NCBI GenBank assembly: GCA_031308135.1
Contig: JAHLJT010008756.1
Span: 66,266,026 to 66,330,025 of the forward strand
Origin: Acheta domesticus
Lineage: Eukaryota > Arthropoda > Insecta > Orthoptera > Gryllidae
Direction: 5' to 3'
Length of the DNA stretch: 64,000 bases
Below, piece by piece: positions 13,084 through 25,349 of the stretch. Made by a program: the position numbers and the translations under genes. Within the stretch, counting starts at the first letter, position 1, and each line of letters starts with the position of its first letter. The notes under the pieces are model-generated. The model had not been told where the DNA came from and did not search any database. It saw only the letters and a program-made list of their open reading frames with translations.

Positions 13084-13471
13084 ATTTAGTAGTATACTTG
13101 TACATGAAAAAATTCACATAAATATTGGAACAATTAATTTTAGCCAACTGCTTCTTCAGTCTTAGGTATAAGAATAGTGATAAGTAAAGTATTTGAACAT
13201 TAACTTTATTTTTATTCTTCTAATTTATATGGCAATAAGATTCTTTAACTTTTGTTTTCTTGCTAAGAATTTTTATTACTGTAACTAAATGTACTCTTAA
13301 TTTGCTCCTAAAATTTTTGGGCAAATTTATTTTTCATACGCAACAGGTTGTGCATAGTTTTCTCGTCCTGTGAATTGAATAATCTCCTACTTCCCTTGGT
13401 ATTTGCCAATAAACAGATGCTGGGCATCAGAAGGGTAGTTACAGAATATAAGAATTATGCTGTGTATATAG

Positions 13472-13711
13472 GTGTGAGCTCGGAGGGGGAGAAATCTCAA
13501 CCTTTGGAGGATGTTGAAGAGGGTCGGGAAGCTGAGGCTACGGAGGCTGGAGATGCACAGGATTCTCCACGGCGTGTGACACGCGCGGCCAATATTGCTC
13601 GACGGTCAGCCCGGGCCCCTTACCGAAACCAGCGGGGACGTGGCAGTATGCGTCCCACGCCCATTGTTTGGAATGAGCCAGGATCCAGCATGGGGTCTCA
13701 GCTTCCTAGAG
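13472..13711 (+). CDS. Tpr: TPR-like protein, exon C (acidic-to-basic transition)
   Basis: The exon ends at a consensus GTGAGT donor after CTAGAG, in phase 1. Acceptor TATATAG at 13470-13471 joins exon B to give GGD-GVSSEGEKSQ, which resembles the GISSE motif of vertebrate TPR. An in-frame alternative, TTACAG ending at 13444, would add nine codons. The polypyrimidine tract is weak for both. The encoded segment is first acidic (EDVEEGREAEATEAGDAQD) and then strongly basic (RRVTRAANIARRSARAPYRN), followed by QRGRGSMRPTPIVWNEP. GC content is clearly higher than in the neighbouring introns. Confidence 0.65.
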
Positions 13712-14779
13712 GTGAGTGTCTTTACTTGAAGATGCAAAAGATTTCAGGAAGTTTTGGGTAAATCATTAAGGCTGTTAAAAATCATCTGTTAAAATATTCT
13801 TGACTCTGAATTTGTAATAAAAGATAGTGCAAAATTTTAAAAAATCTGCAAATGTGTTTAAATTCTCATTTTAGTGCTCAGTGTTGCAGAGAGCATTGGA
13901 GAAAGGATGTAAGGAACAAAAACTACCTGTTATTTGTGGAAATTATTCTTTGTTAAATTTTATTATAATATTGTCTCCTATATTATTTCAGTAGTATACC
14001 TTACCTTTGCGTCTCTCATACACAACCAATCTTTATAAATGAGGTCTCTAAAGAAAGATAATTTCACAGAGACGTGACGAATTACACCCTGACTTTAAAA
14101 ATACAAAAGATTTGTTAAAAAAAAAAACGCATCTAAATATTCATGTCAAATGCAACCCGCAACACTTTCAAATGTTTTCGAATCTACATTGTCAAATAAC
14201 TCCTAAACAAAACATTCTAGGGGCTTAAAAATCAAAATTTTGAGGCCAAAGGCCTCAAAGAAATGTTTTTCACACCATATTCTACTGTGAGACATTCTTG
14301 GACATTCAATTAAATTTTCGATTCGGCACTTCGATACTACCAATGCCACCTAAATATTTCAGCCTTTGTTGCTGGTAACAGATTTTGTGACTACACACTT
14401 AGAAGACTTAGATTCCTCCATATTATATTTACGTTTTCTGTATACACCATGGTTTTTGCAGTCTGACAAGGGTTATTTGCATAATCATTAATTCAAGATT
14501 TGCTCTCCAGCAACAACTAGAAGTACTGTTATAGTTGCTTGATATCTATGAAGATTGTTTCTTATGTGTATAGTGAAACCATTCAGTTAACATTTTGCCG
14601 TGGTCTACAAGTGCTATGTACCTCATTGTGGAGGCATGTAGGTGTACAGTGAAGAGTGAAGACTGTGTTTGTTGTTTTACTTGTACCAATATTTTCGTTA
14701 TCCGCGGTGATTCGTTGAAATTTTCAAGTCAGTGGGTTCAGACATAACTTCTCAAAAGTAAAAAGCTGATATTTTTTGT

Positions 14780-15106
14780 GACTATCACGAAAAGCTAAAC
14801 GCTAACTGCCGAAGAATATTGAATAATTACTTCAGGTGTCTTCAGATGTCTAAGGAAGTGTTGTGAATTTTTCCAAGAAAACTCACCATATTGAATAAAT
14901 CTTTATTGAAAATTTCTTTTATACATCATTGCATGTTTTTTTAATTTTTATTTGATATCGTGTTAGTACATTGCAAGTTACTTTTATAGATTTTTAAACA
15001 AATGAACAAGTTTTGTTAGCAACTTTCCCTCTTAGAATGGAAATAGGATAGGGATAAGTGTGGGGTTTAAGATGCTAGAGTTCTCGCTTGGGTACGTGAA
15101 GGTAGT
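14780..15106 (+). repeat. Diverged direct repeat, copy 1
   Basis: The block includes AATAAATCTTTATTGAAAAT and TGGGGTTTAAGATGCTAGAG, both with close counterparts about 1,040 bp downstream. Divergence is substantial, so the duplication is old. Confidence 0.6.
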
Positions 15107-15819
15107 AGGAGAAAACTTGTGCTATGGCACAACCCAAAGTACAAACTTTTTAAAGTAGCTGAGGTAAAATTACTTGAAATAAATGAAAAACAAAAATCAA
15201 AACTTGCTAGCCTACAATACTATGTGAACTAATTTAAAAAAACAACTAAATTTAAAATTATAGAAAGAATAGTGAGAGTCACTCCACAACTGCCAACAAT
15301 CACAGTCCAAACGTACGATTTAAATGTTGGCAGTGTCTGGAAGTATGTAGTACATCAACACCCAGTTGCAAACTTGTATTGTAAATAATACACAGTTTGA
15401 TGTTAAACTCTATGTGTCGGTTTGTTAAGATATTCAATATGCAAACATCGTTTCAGCAAAATTCCCTGTACTGAAGTGAAGACTAAGCCTAATAAATTGT
15501 TTCTAACAGTAACAAATGGTATTTAGTGCTCAAAGGTGAAAATATTAGTTTGGTTATTTTTTGGCTCAGAATTGCTTTTCTTGAGGTATGTAAGAATGCA
15601 GAAAATAATCCAGTACTTTTTAGTATACAGATAATTTTTCAATAATTTTCGCACCCCAGCAAGCTGGCACCCTGACTCTCCAAAGTCCTCTCTTTTCCGC
15701 ATAACAAATCAAGAAAAGTTAAATAATATTGCAAAGATTAGGGTTGTGCTTGCTCGATCCAGTATATTTGCACTACTTGGCTTTCTCAAAAGTAGTAAAA
15801 ACCTTTTCTAATATTTTTG

Positions 15820-16140
15820 TTATTATCAAGGATAGCAGAAAGCTAACTCTCAAGGAAGATTGAATAATTTCTTCAAATGTTGTTGTTAAAGAAAAATAAA
15901 TTGTTCCAAGAACATCTCTCTACAATGCTGAATAAACCTTTATTGAAAATTTGTTTCCAACATCAATTGCATTGTTATTTTGTTTGATATTCTGTAAGTG
16001 CATTAGAAGTTACATTTATACATTTTTCAAACAAATAAACACGTTTCAGTAACAACTTTCCCTTTTAAATGAAAAGATAGACAAATGGATAGGGAAAGGG
16101 TGGGGTTTAACATACGAAAGTTCTCACATGGGTACGCTAG
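15820..16140 (+). repeat. Diverged direct repeat, copy 2
   Basis: The block includes AATAAACCTTTATTGAAAAT and TGGGGTTTAACATACGAAAG and matches 14780-15106 in order and orientation. It could reflect an old tandem duplication of about 1 kb or paired ends of an eroded element. Confidence 0.6.
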
Positions 16141-17233
16141 TATGTGTGTGTATAAATATGAATATAAATATGTATGTGTAAAACACAATAACACACTAAA
16201 TATATTTGTTACTTATTAAAATGTTATTGATATATTTAGAATAAAATAAAAATAAGCACTCAGCAGAAGTAATTCTTTACAACAGTATTGACCATTTCTT
16301 TCATGCAATTTAAATAAATTGATATTTTTAAATTTACATTGATACACAGTATTTAAAATTGGAGGTAGTACATTTTTAAATTAAATTGCCATGAAATTAT
16401 TACCATTTAAAACCAATATGCTGTGTCGTTTATTTTATGTTAAAGCTAAGATATTTTTATTGAAAATGTACTCAGAAGAATTCTCCAAGTATTGCATTTA
16501 ATTGTTTTGTAATATTTCAGTGAGGACTAATAAACATTTTCTTATGTCATACAATGTTGTAAACATTGCCATTTAAAAGTAGGATTGTAAACTTTCTTTG
16601 ACAGAAAGAAATCATTAAATTTTGTGCACTGAGAATTTTTAGGAATCAAAATATTTTTACATCTGGATCAGTTATTTCATTCATATTAAGGAGGGCTCAT
16701 ATGCCTTGAACATGGCATATCTTTCAACAGTTTGATGTTTGAAAATGAATTCTAAAAGCAGTATTTTTCGAAAATCTAATGAAATTTCGAGATTCGAGGT
16801 ATTTACCAAAAACGTCACTGTTTCTCAGCATTTAGTTGTCACTAGAAAACTTTTTATTTTGTTATTGTCAGCATGATTTTTGTTGACATGCTGTCATAAG
16901 AGCAGATGGTAGGGAGGTATTTGTTTGGATAAAACAGACTATCAAAACTTGGATTTGATATACAGGGTCTAAGAATCCACATTTCTTCCAATAACATTTA
17001 CGAACAGTTGCCATTGAAGTATATAGTTGCAAGAAAGTAAATATTCTTATTTATAATTTGAAATTACTTGTGAATCATCAGAAAAATTAAAAATATATGT
17101 GTTCACACTGTTTAAAAATAAAAGATTGCAAAGAAGTTGTGAAATAGCTTGTGATGGTGACGTTAACCAGCCTTGTAGATGTCAATTGTAGATATCCATT
17201 ATAGCTACTTCTATATTCTGATTCTGATTCCAG

Positions 17234-17367
17234 GGCGAGCAATAATGATGCGTGGTAGCCCAAATGACCCTATGAGAGGAAACTTTGCGAGGGGGAATCC
17301 ACGAAACAGGAGACCAAGAGGAAAACCAAAAGGAAATTTTAACCCTCCATACCAAATGAGGTTTTGA
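17234..17367 (+). CDS. Tpr: TPR-like protein, terminal exon with stop
   Basis: Acceptor CTGATTCCAG is followed by a phase-1 reading frame that ends in TGA at 17365-17367. It encodes about 44 residues, RAIMMRGSPNDPMRGNFARG then a run of Arg, Lys, Gly and Asn ending NPPYQMRF. The RG-rich, lysine-rich composition matches a basic C-terminal tail. The phase agrees with exon C, so the four exons form one continuous frame. Confidence 0.65.
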
Positions 17368-17600
17368 AATGTTTTTATAGATTTAGTGGAACATTCCTTT
17401 TGTATTCTTTGTTGCAAGGTCCTTGTGCGATTTGTATATTATTGTTTTGTGTTTGTGTTGATGGTGAATAAGTGTTTATGTTCTAAATGTACTTTGATGA
17501 GTAAGATGAAACCACAAAAGTGATTACATCCTTCATAGTGTATTCATTTTCTCACGTGGATGAAATTCACTTAAATAAAATCTGAGAAAAGTTTGATGTC
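17368..17600 (+). terminator. Tpr: 3' UTR and poly(A) signal of the TPR-like gene
   Basis: An AATAAA hexamer at 17574-17579 lies 207 nt after the stop codon and is the nearest good polyadenylation signal. Further AATAAA copies near 17950 and 18687 could serve as distal sites. Confidence 0.45.
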
Positions 17601-18064
17601 ATTTGAAGGATAGACTTCATCCTCCTCTTCCATCCTCTTAAGTATTACTGTATTTGATTTCAAGGTAAGTGATTAGGAGTTTGCGCTAATGGATTAGGTC
17701 CAAGATACTTGGAGAAGGGGGAGACTTTATTGAGATTCCAAGTACTTTATTCTTGAAGTGCAAACACTAGTTGTATTGGAGGGAATTCAGAGTTCACTAA
17801 CAGGATCAGTATTTTATTGCTGCACCACCCTGCCTGACATCAGACCATCAGCTGGTTAACTTAGTAATGCTTGTGCACCAAGTCATGAATGTGCAATCCA
17901 TGTTTGTAGTAATTAAAAAAAGAATAGAAAATGTTATGTAATGTTGCAAAAAAATAAATGTTGACATGTTGACAGAAATACACATTTTGGGATTCGAAAA
18001 AAAAAACTATTTTTTTTAAAGATGCCTATTGATCTGTCCAACTGTCTTGCATGTGAACAGCACT

Positions 18065-18227
18065 GTACTGTGATTTATTGGACTCTGCGCCTGGCAGGTA
18101 TCAGCTTTTGATGGTTTCATCCAATTGGAAGCTTGAACATCACCATAGTGACATATAAGCTCCTGATTGGATGAAACTGACAACTGTTGATACCTGCCAA
18201 GGGCAGAGTTGAATAAATCATAGTATA
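18065..18227. mobile_element. 163-bp hairpin (MITE-like) element
   Basis: The left arm has TGATTTATTGGACTCTGCGC then CTGGCAGGTATCA and GGTTTCATCCAAT. The right arm carries the same blocks inverted (ATTGGATGAAAC, TGATACCTGCCA, GAATAAATCA). Roughly four fifths of about 70 bases pair, leaving a short loop that holds CACCATAGTG. Size and structure match a miniature inverted-repeat element. Confidence 0.75.
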
Positions 18228-18239
18228 ATCACTGAACCA

Positions 18240-20920
18240 TACATAGATTTTTCCCCAAAATTATTCTTTGATCAAAGTTTTTCCAAAATTCGTTCCAATT
18301 TACTTTTGGTCTATTAAAGGACATCTCTTAAGGTAAAAATTCACTTTTCATTAAACTCTGAAATTTCAAGCTTACACATTTTGTTATTTAAACTGCGATT
18401 TCTCTCTAAATTCAATCTACTCCTTTGGCACTTAAAATCATTTCTTGAACAGTTTTCTGTAAGTGTAAATAGTAGTGTTCACATACTTTTCAATTCAATC
18501 ACCTCCAAAAATACAAAACCAAGATTTTCTCAAAAATGCTGCAATTTTTTTCTTTCAACGTTCTCTCTCTCATGAGAGTGTTGAACCTAAGAAATATATT
18601 TCGGTTTTGAGGAATTGGGCTGGGATGTTCTATGATTAAAATAGAACTGCCCTGTTCTAAACTGAATGTAAATGTACTTCATGAAATAAAATTTATGTAC
18701 CTAGTAATTACGAAAGATGTTTAGTGGAGAAACAAGAAATTTGTCATAATTGTGTAGTCGTGCCTGAATTTTTTCTAACACAAACTACATGAAGTTGTGC
18801 TCTGTGTTCATCACATAGGTATTCTACATTCACGACACAGTTGGTCTTTTGGTCTGGAGAAAATCTTGCATCTCTCACCCCTGTTTACATGTCTACTCAC
18901 CTTAAAACATCACTAAGGGTGTTAGGACAGTGAAATTTCAGCAAAATGCTCAACAGAACTAATTACTTAATTTGCTGGAAGCCAGGGAGTAACAAAGTTT
19001 TCAAGAAAACAACCAAAACATTTCTGTCATTTTGTAACTGACCCCAGTGAGTAAATGTACGGTTACAGTGTGTGACAATTTCTGCGCTTCATTGGGGGAA
19101 GTCAAGATGGCTGAAGAATTAGTAGAATTCAATTTGCTATTCACTCTTACAAATGGTGCACTGTTCATGCTGTTGTAGGACCACTAGTTATTCATTGGTA
19201 TGTATTCAATAGGATTATTAATGTTAGCATTACTAGTGAATATTCCAATACAATCTGTTCAACTTATTTTGGTTAGAGGATGGTGTAACATGTTTCAATG
19301 AATTTGAGCCTTGTTTGTAAGAAAAATTGATTGTATATTTAATAGATAATTAAATATTGTTATTAAATATACAGTTAATAAATTGTACACATAATAAAGA
19401 AAATTAGTTTTGACAAATGGAAGGACAAGAAAAATAATTGTATCCATGAATCTGAAACTGCCAACTCTTACGTATGATTTTAAAACAAATTCATGGGGAA
19501 ATTTAGTCTAAAAATGTGCAAAAGAAATTTTACTTGGTACAATCATTGATTTGAATCTTAAACTTCATACATATTGTATAAAGTTTTACTGTTTTGATGT
19601 ATAAATAGAAAGTGAGAATGTGGTCATATTGAAGTCTGAAGTGCATTACAGTTTGTGAAGAGTAAATAAAATTATTTTTTGGTTAATCTTCCTGGTTTGC
19701 CTTGCATTAAAGGATTATTAAGTTTACTACGAAGCCAGCAACATCTGGGCTGCAAAGTTAATAAATTCGTCTGAATGAAACAGAACAGCTTTCAGGATAA
19801 CTAAAGTTTAAAGTATCAAAAGGGGATAAAAAAAAGGTCTAATCTGACAATAAACAGAAAATATTTGTGATTGACATCTTTAATTTGTTCAAAAATGTTT
19901 TAATGTTGGAAATGTTCAATGCATTTTAATTGAACAGAGTATGCCTGGATATATTTTGTTCAGCAATAGTGGGTCATTTTCTGTTAATTAAGAACTAAAA
20001 TGGTGGAATGCAGTCAATCGTAAAGGCTCTAGCCGGATAAGGGGGCTTTCCGGCCTTAGTTTGCAATTCAACTCGGATTTTTGCCACATGTTCAGGTATA
20101 GAAAACATTGTTTTCAAAATATGAGGCTAAAATATCCATATGGTAAGTACTTGCAGTGAAAAAAGTTTTTTTTGCGTTTAAAGTAAGAAATCATTTCATG
20201 GCATTTATTTTATTTTGCCGTAATAATTGGTTAAAATATTTACTTGTAGATGCTTTTCAATTCATGAATAAAGTAATGAATTGATTAAAATATTTTTTTT
20301 TAATAAAAATGTTAACCAAAAATTTATTTTTTTTATAAAAATTAACCAAGTTAATAAACTTTCAGTAGGAGATTTAGATAGTGCCACTTACGAAATGTGG
20401 ACAATTTCATATGCTTTCGAGTGCTCCAACCGACAAATGTCTAGGATTTGATTTACGACCTGGCGGGCCGAATCTGTAACCACGGTTTTTTACGATTTAA
20501 AAAAGCTGAAATAGTGAGCTTTTTTGCTAGGAAGGATTTTTATATTTTTTTTAAATTTCTGTGGGAGAGGCGAACAGTTTATTATGGTGTGGTACGTATG
20601 GGCATGTTTTGCTACTTTGGGTGATTTTGTTATGTTCAGGGTGAAAGTTGGTGTTAACTACAAACGTTCTTTTGAAATATTTGGCGAGTTCTTCTACTTT
20701 GTGAATTGATGTGAGGGCTTTACCGGTGGGCGTATTTAGCGGGGGCATTTGTTTTTTCTTTAATATTTATTTTGTAAATTGCTATACAGAGTTATTGCTA
20801 CTGCTTAATTAATTTATAAATTCACGAAATTGCTTATTGTTATGGGTTTTTATTAATCTTTTAATAATGTTGGTAAGCAAAGTCTGAACCAACTTCCAGT
20901 CAGAACAACCAACAACCAAC
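18240..20920. other. AT-rich intergenic DNA
   Basis: I see no supported gene. Short open frames at 18381 and 20524 lack start context, splice signals or recognisable motifs. Long A and T tracts occur around 20280-20340. Confidence 0.5.
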
Positions 20921-20931
20921 TATGAATCTGA

Positions 20932-20949
20932 CGTACGGCGCGCCGTACG
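20932..20949. repeat. Perfect 18-bp GC-rich palindrome
   Basis: CGTACGGCG is followed directly by its reverse complement CGCCGTACG, with GGCGCGCC at the centre. It sits in otherwise AT-rich DNA just upstream of a weak open frame (20986-21168). Confidence 0.9.
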
Positions 20950-22500
20950 GTTGATAGAATTCATACAGTTGATTGATGTCCTTGGTTGTCCTCGTCTGTC
21001 AGGGTCAGACTCTCTTCCATGGAAGTCTTTTTCGTGATAATCCTTCTGTCTCGTCTTTCGTTAGAAAGAAATATCTCATCCGTAAACGAACGTGAATTGA
21101 GTGCACAACTAATTGAAATAAGTCTTCGTTTTCGAGTAATGGAATTGACATGTATTTTGAGCGAATAAATATATAACCTTAAAAGTGATCTCTGGAAAAA
21201 AATCTGTCTCTTTTACACATTTAAAATGTTAGTCCCAACAATGTGTTAAGAATATTTCTCTTGTTAATAATGTTTGAAAGTATCAAAAACAAAATAATGG
21301 AAGAATGTTAATAAAGTGAGTAATGTTTGCAACGAGATATAATTAATTACGTAGTTCATTCTTACCTGACACTTTTTCTGATGCTCATATTTCTTCTAAC
21401 ATAAATGTATCAACGTGTCATTTGGAAATTTATAGTAACAAGAAGTACTATACTTTAAAAAATAGGTTATTGAATCAATTGAAACCAGAAAAATACGATC
21501 CTCATAAGAAATGTCGTTTAATAATGTTTTTGTCGTAACATTGCTTTTCATTGCTGTGGTTACATACTACATGGTCATGTTGTAAATAATTGATTTAAGT
21601 AATTAGAACTCTGAAGATCAACTTCATCTCTTTTGCATTAGACATGTATTTGAAGTTCTAATAGACAAACAAGCAGTACAGATAACTTATTAAATCACTT
21701 TAACTCAGTCATGCAACACTGATAAGAACTGTCTATTTATAGCAGCTAAGCGAGGGAATTTTGTAGACTTATTATTACGGAATTTTCAATAAGTAATCTG
21801 TAAAGCATTTGACAATCAGAGACAAAGAGTGTAATAATTATATAATAAATTATAGATAATGGTTTCATAAAGTATCAAACAGTACAAACAATAAATTATT
21901 TGACATTTCTATGGATAACCTGATATTGAAGCCTTGCAGATTTTGATTCCAGTAGTATTTTTAAAAAAATGTGTTAATTCCAGTGACAGAAAACATTCTT
22001 TTCAGGTGAGCTGAGATGTTTTTGTTTAATTTTTTGAATCTGCGAATGATACTGCAACTGATCATGACATTCAACTGAGATCACACCCACCCACCCTTGA
22101 AATCATTTTCTAGGGTTTAAGTAAATGGATTCTTTACACTACATGTCATATATGTCATAGATTAAGAGCAAAATATATGACACAATCGAAGTAAATGTTA
22201 AGTATCATTCGTATCGATAATCGGTACCTCATAAGCTTTCGCCCTGTACACGGGCTACCTGTGACTACACAGTTTCTACCCGTGACAGCTACATATGAGT
22301 AATAAACTGTGTAAATAGTAAAATCAATTATTAAATCTCTAACACAATGTTGAGTAATTATTTGAACATCATAAACCTGATACAAGTAAAGTCTCTGAGA
22401 AACTGACTCGTCAGTCAAATATCACACACGAATCGAGATAATTTCCATTTTATTGTCTAATTTACTACATTTAGGAAAAGAGAGACATCGTGAAAATATT
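20950..22500. other. AT-rich intergenic DNA
   Basis: Nothing is supported here. The frame at 20986-21168 (60 codons, hydrophobic Leu/Ile-rich start) has no homology signal or splice evidence, and the - strand frame at 22155-22418 likewise. Confidence 0.4.
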
Positions 22501-22655
22501 TCACAAGGAAAATCATGTTCCTTTTATTTATTTTCATGAGAACTATTTCCAAAAAAGTGGAGAAAAGTGTGATTGGATAGACACATCCAAGAACTCAAAA
22601 ATTATTGATGATTCTTCTATAAATGTGCACCATCCATTAGTGAAGAAAATTTGAT

Positions 22656-22854
22656 TTATCTCTTTAGTTCAAGAGATTCAGGAAAAACATTTTCTAAATA
22701 AGATGAATGACTCTGCAAGTTTTCTTCAATAACATCCTTCCACACATCAGATTCTTTCCTTTTCTTCTTAGTTTCTAGAACATTTTCCTTTGATGAAGAA
22801 TATTTCGGACACCCAGGAAAATTACAAAGTAAAGCTTCAGCAGCCAATTGGGAC
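22656..22854 (-). CDS. Possible 3'-terminal exon of an unidentified gene
   Basis: Reading on the - strand, an acceptor-like ATTATTCAG precedes an open frame of about 65 codons. It starts SQLAAEALLCNFPGCPKYSS, continues with a Lys/Glu-rich segment (ENVLETKKKRKESDVWKDVI), and ends SLELKR followed by a stop at 22656. AATAAA on this strand lies about 120 nt further on, near 22530, which fits a gene 3' end. The tract before the acceptor is purine-rich, so the splice site is weak. I do not recognise the protein; it could be a retrocopy or chance frame. Confidence 0.3.
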
Positions 22855-23544
22855 CTGAATAATGGTGTTCACTACTTTCTCTGTTTTTCGGTCACAGCAC
22901 TGATTCCCCTGAGGATGTCACGTTATTTGAAATGTTTGTGACAACCCTAGAAAGAAATTATGAATATTAGTAAAAAACATAAAGACTTATAATTATAATT
23001 TGTGAAAAATTATGATAGTAGGTTAGTTGTTATGTATGCAGTTTAAATATCACAATTTTTGCTACACAATGTTAGTAATAAAAATACTCGAACTTACCTT
23101 TGAATTTTTAGTTACTATATATCCTTTCGTATAATAGCACATAGGTATCTCTTCGTCAATTCAGGATCTTATGGGGAAACAAATACATGTGCATTCTTGG
23201 GTCCTTTTTCGTATTGTATTATTACAAAACGGAACACAGCACTTTTGAACCGTAGTGTTCCTTCTTACCCTAACAATTCTGTTATTATTTACAAATAATA
23301 TGTTTTACCACAATCATACTTCGTTTGTCATTTAAACGTGAGATAGGCAAATAAATAAATCGAATAACACGCTATTAATCAGTCTGATCCTGAACATGTC
23401 CGGCTTCATTACGGCCCCTACGTAGTGACGTCAGCAAACTCCTCGAGCTCAGCTGTTTCTATCAAGAAGGTATTGCTATGACGCTTTGCAGTACATATGT
23501 CCATGCGACAGTAGCATTTTCATACGTTGAATTTTAGACCTTAC

Positions 23545-23785
23545 TTTAAGATGGCGAGAACAATACTTGTCGGTTAGTGGAGTTTTCCCCAACCAAGTAT
23601 CTCCAACCAGCTTGGCACCGCCTCAGCCGGGACACACTCCATACTCCCGATCGATCTCCGGGCATGGGCGGTAATGTAGTACATGTAAGTATAAGAGTGT
23701 GGAAGGGAGGAAGATAGGGCAAGAAAGAGGAAGAAAGATAGGCTTCATGGCTCACTGCTCTGGTATTCGCCTGATCTACCAATGA
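23545..23785 (-). repeat. About 550-bp tRNA-headed SINE family, copy A (5' truncated)
   Basis: The segment carries the family body on the - strand: GGCGAATACC-type sequence, a block matching ATCTTTCCTTCCTC, and the GGCGGTGCCAAGCTGGTTGG region. It lacks the tRNA-like head. It abuts copy B head to head. Confidence 0.6.
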
Positions 23786-23839
23786 ACCTGTGGAGGAAAT
23801 TTTCGTATTACGAAGTTACACATTAAGACATTTGACCCT

Positions 23840-24400
23840 ACTAGGAGAGGTGGATTAGGGTATTAACTGATATCACTGCAATGCCTCTGACCGAGAGGTT
23901 CTAGGTTCGAATGCCGACAGTGGTAGACACTAGCTAGTTAGCTGGGTCGAAGTCAGTCGCTGTCTGGAAGATAAGTCTGGCGGTCGGCTGCTCTTATCTC
24001 TACTTTTCCGTGATACTGCCGATTAATACCAGGCGAATACCGAAGCAGTGCCATAACAAACTGGCCGCGGACCGCGCGCGATCTATCCTTCCTCTTCCTT
24101 GTCCTATCCCCACACTCTTACGTACTAATACGACACTAACATGCATTACACTACCACACATGTCGGTAGACCTATCGGGAGCTTAGAGCTTGTCCCGCTG
24201 GGGCGGTGCCACGCTGATGGGCTGCTGATGGGAGATACCTGTTTGGGGAATACCCCGCCAACTGACAGGTAGGTCGGCGCCGGATCTCGCCATCCTGCGG
24301 GGTAAGATCACGCCACCTCCCGAGGAAAACATACACTACACGTACGGAACTAACGAATTTGCAGATGCCTCATCCAGAATCATTAATCAATCAACATCCT
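23840..24400 (+). repeat. tRNA-headed SINE family, copy B (near full length)
   Basis: The head has a B-box-like GGTTCGAATGCC at 23904-23915 after a TGACCGAGAGG segment. The body contains CCAGGCGAATACCGAAGCAG, GGACCGCGCGCGATC and GGGGCGGTGCC. The tail ends with ATTAATCAATCAACATCC, an AATC-type repeat. Other copies lie at 23545 (-), 25945 (+), 26490 (+), 28457 (-), 32800 (-), 55440 (-) and 56940 (-). Confidence 0.7.
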
Positions 24401-25085
24401 AATTGGCTGGCGAGTGGCTACAGTGGGGTTTGGCGGGTCACGTTCTGACACAAGACTTCGCGTACCCCAACACACTATTGCATGATGGGTTGCCTGCTAA
24501 TCAGGGGCAAATATTTCAACTTCCCGATTTGAAATTTTTCAATTTCCACTGTGCATATCGTATCTTAAGATGAACAGTGGTAAAGGAGACGCTACTTGTT
24601 TAAATGTAAACTTTCCTAATAACGAATTACCTCCGATTTCTCTTGCTAATTGTAAGCCAAATAGGTATAAAATTGCGAACTATTTTAAATAGTTTTATAA
24701 CTGTTTTGGGTAAAGAATTAGACTCCGGAAAATTTTTGAAATAGATTATTTTTGAAAATAATTTCACAAATCAAAATCCACTTGATAATTAAGATTATGA
24801 ATTTAATCCAAATATATACAGGATACAAAGGTTGTTGGTATATTCGAAATTGATGAACTACGACACAGTTTGACCTATCTTAAAGATGGTACATCTTAGT
24901 GTTGTTTTTTTTTCTATGAAGAATATTTTTAGGCTGTTTACTGTCTTGAATCTCTCCACTAGATGGCTCCGCAGATGAAGATAGCACTTTAGTTAAATGC
25001 AATTCCCTATCCACATTGCTGGGCGTTGCCGTGTGACGCGGATGAAGTTGTGGAGGACAGGAAGAGTGAGCGGCGCGGGATGGAG

Positions 25086-25330
25086 AGCGGAGAGAGAGAG
25101 AGAAGAAAGAGAGGGACAAAGAGAACCAGAGAGTGAGAGAGAGGGAAAAGAGATAACAAGAAGAGGAAAAATTGAGAGAGTGAAAAGAGAGGGGGAAAAT
25201 ACGTAGAAGGGGAACAAGAAAGAGAGGGAATACAGAGAGGGGGAAAAGAGAGAGAGGGGAAAGAGAGAGACGAAACCTAGACAGAGAGAAAGAGAGAAAA
25301 TAGAGAGAGGGGGAACGAGAGAGTTGGAAT
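25086..25330 (+). repeat. Purine-rich (GAGA/GGGGA) tract
   Basis: About 245 bp on the + strand are almost only A and G, with GAGAGAGAG and GAGGGGGAAAA motifs. Open frames over it (24997 + and 25379 -) are low-complexity artefacts. Confidence 0.9.
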
Positions 25331-25349
25331 CAGAGGTAGGGAAAATTTG

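Larger units (their letters stand above)
3221..13471 (+). other. 10.25-kb intron of the TPR-like gene
   Basis: This long intron separates two exons of matching phase. It contains a transposon-like element (about 5384-6488), a SINE (7631-7815), an interspersed modular repeat (9355-10180) and a large fold-back element (12463-13083). The remaining stretches (3230-5380, 6490-7630, 7930-9350, 10180-12460) are AT-rich, and I see no convincing exon in them. Small open frames at 3501, 4281 and 8131 have no splice or homology support. Confidence 0.55.
13712..17233 (+). other. 3.5-kb intron of the TPR-like gene
   Basis: This AT-rich intron contains a diverged direct repeat of about 325 bp (14780-15106 and 15820-16140). 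No further exon was recognised. Confidence 0.55.

Noticed and set aside
14780..16140. LTR retrotransposon
   Set aside because: The spacer is too short and lacks gag, protease or reverse transcriptase coding signals, primer-binding site and polypurine tract.
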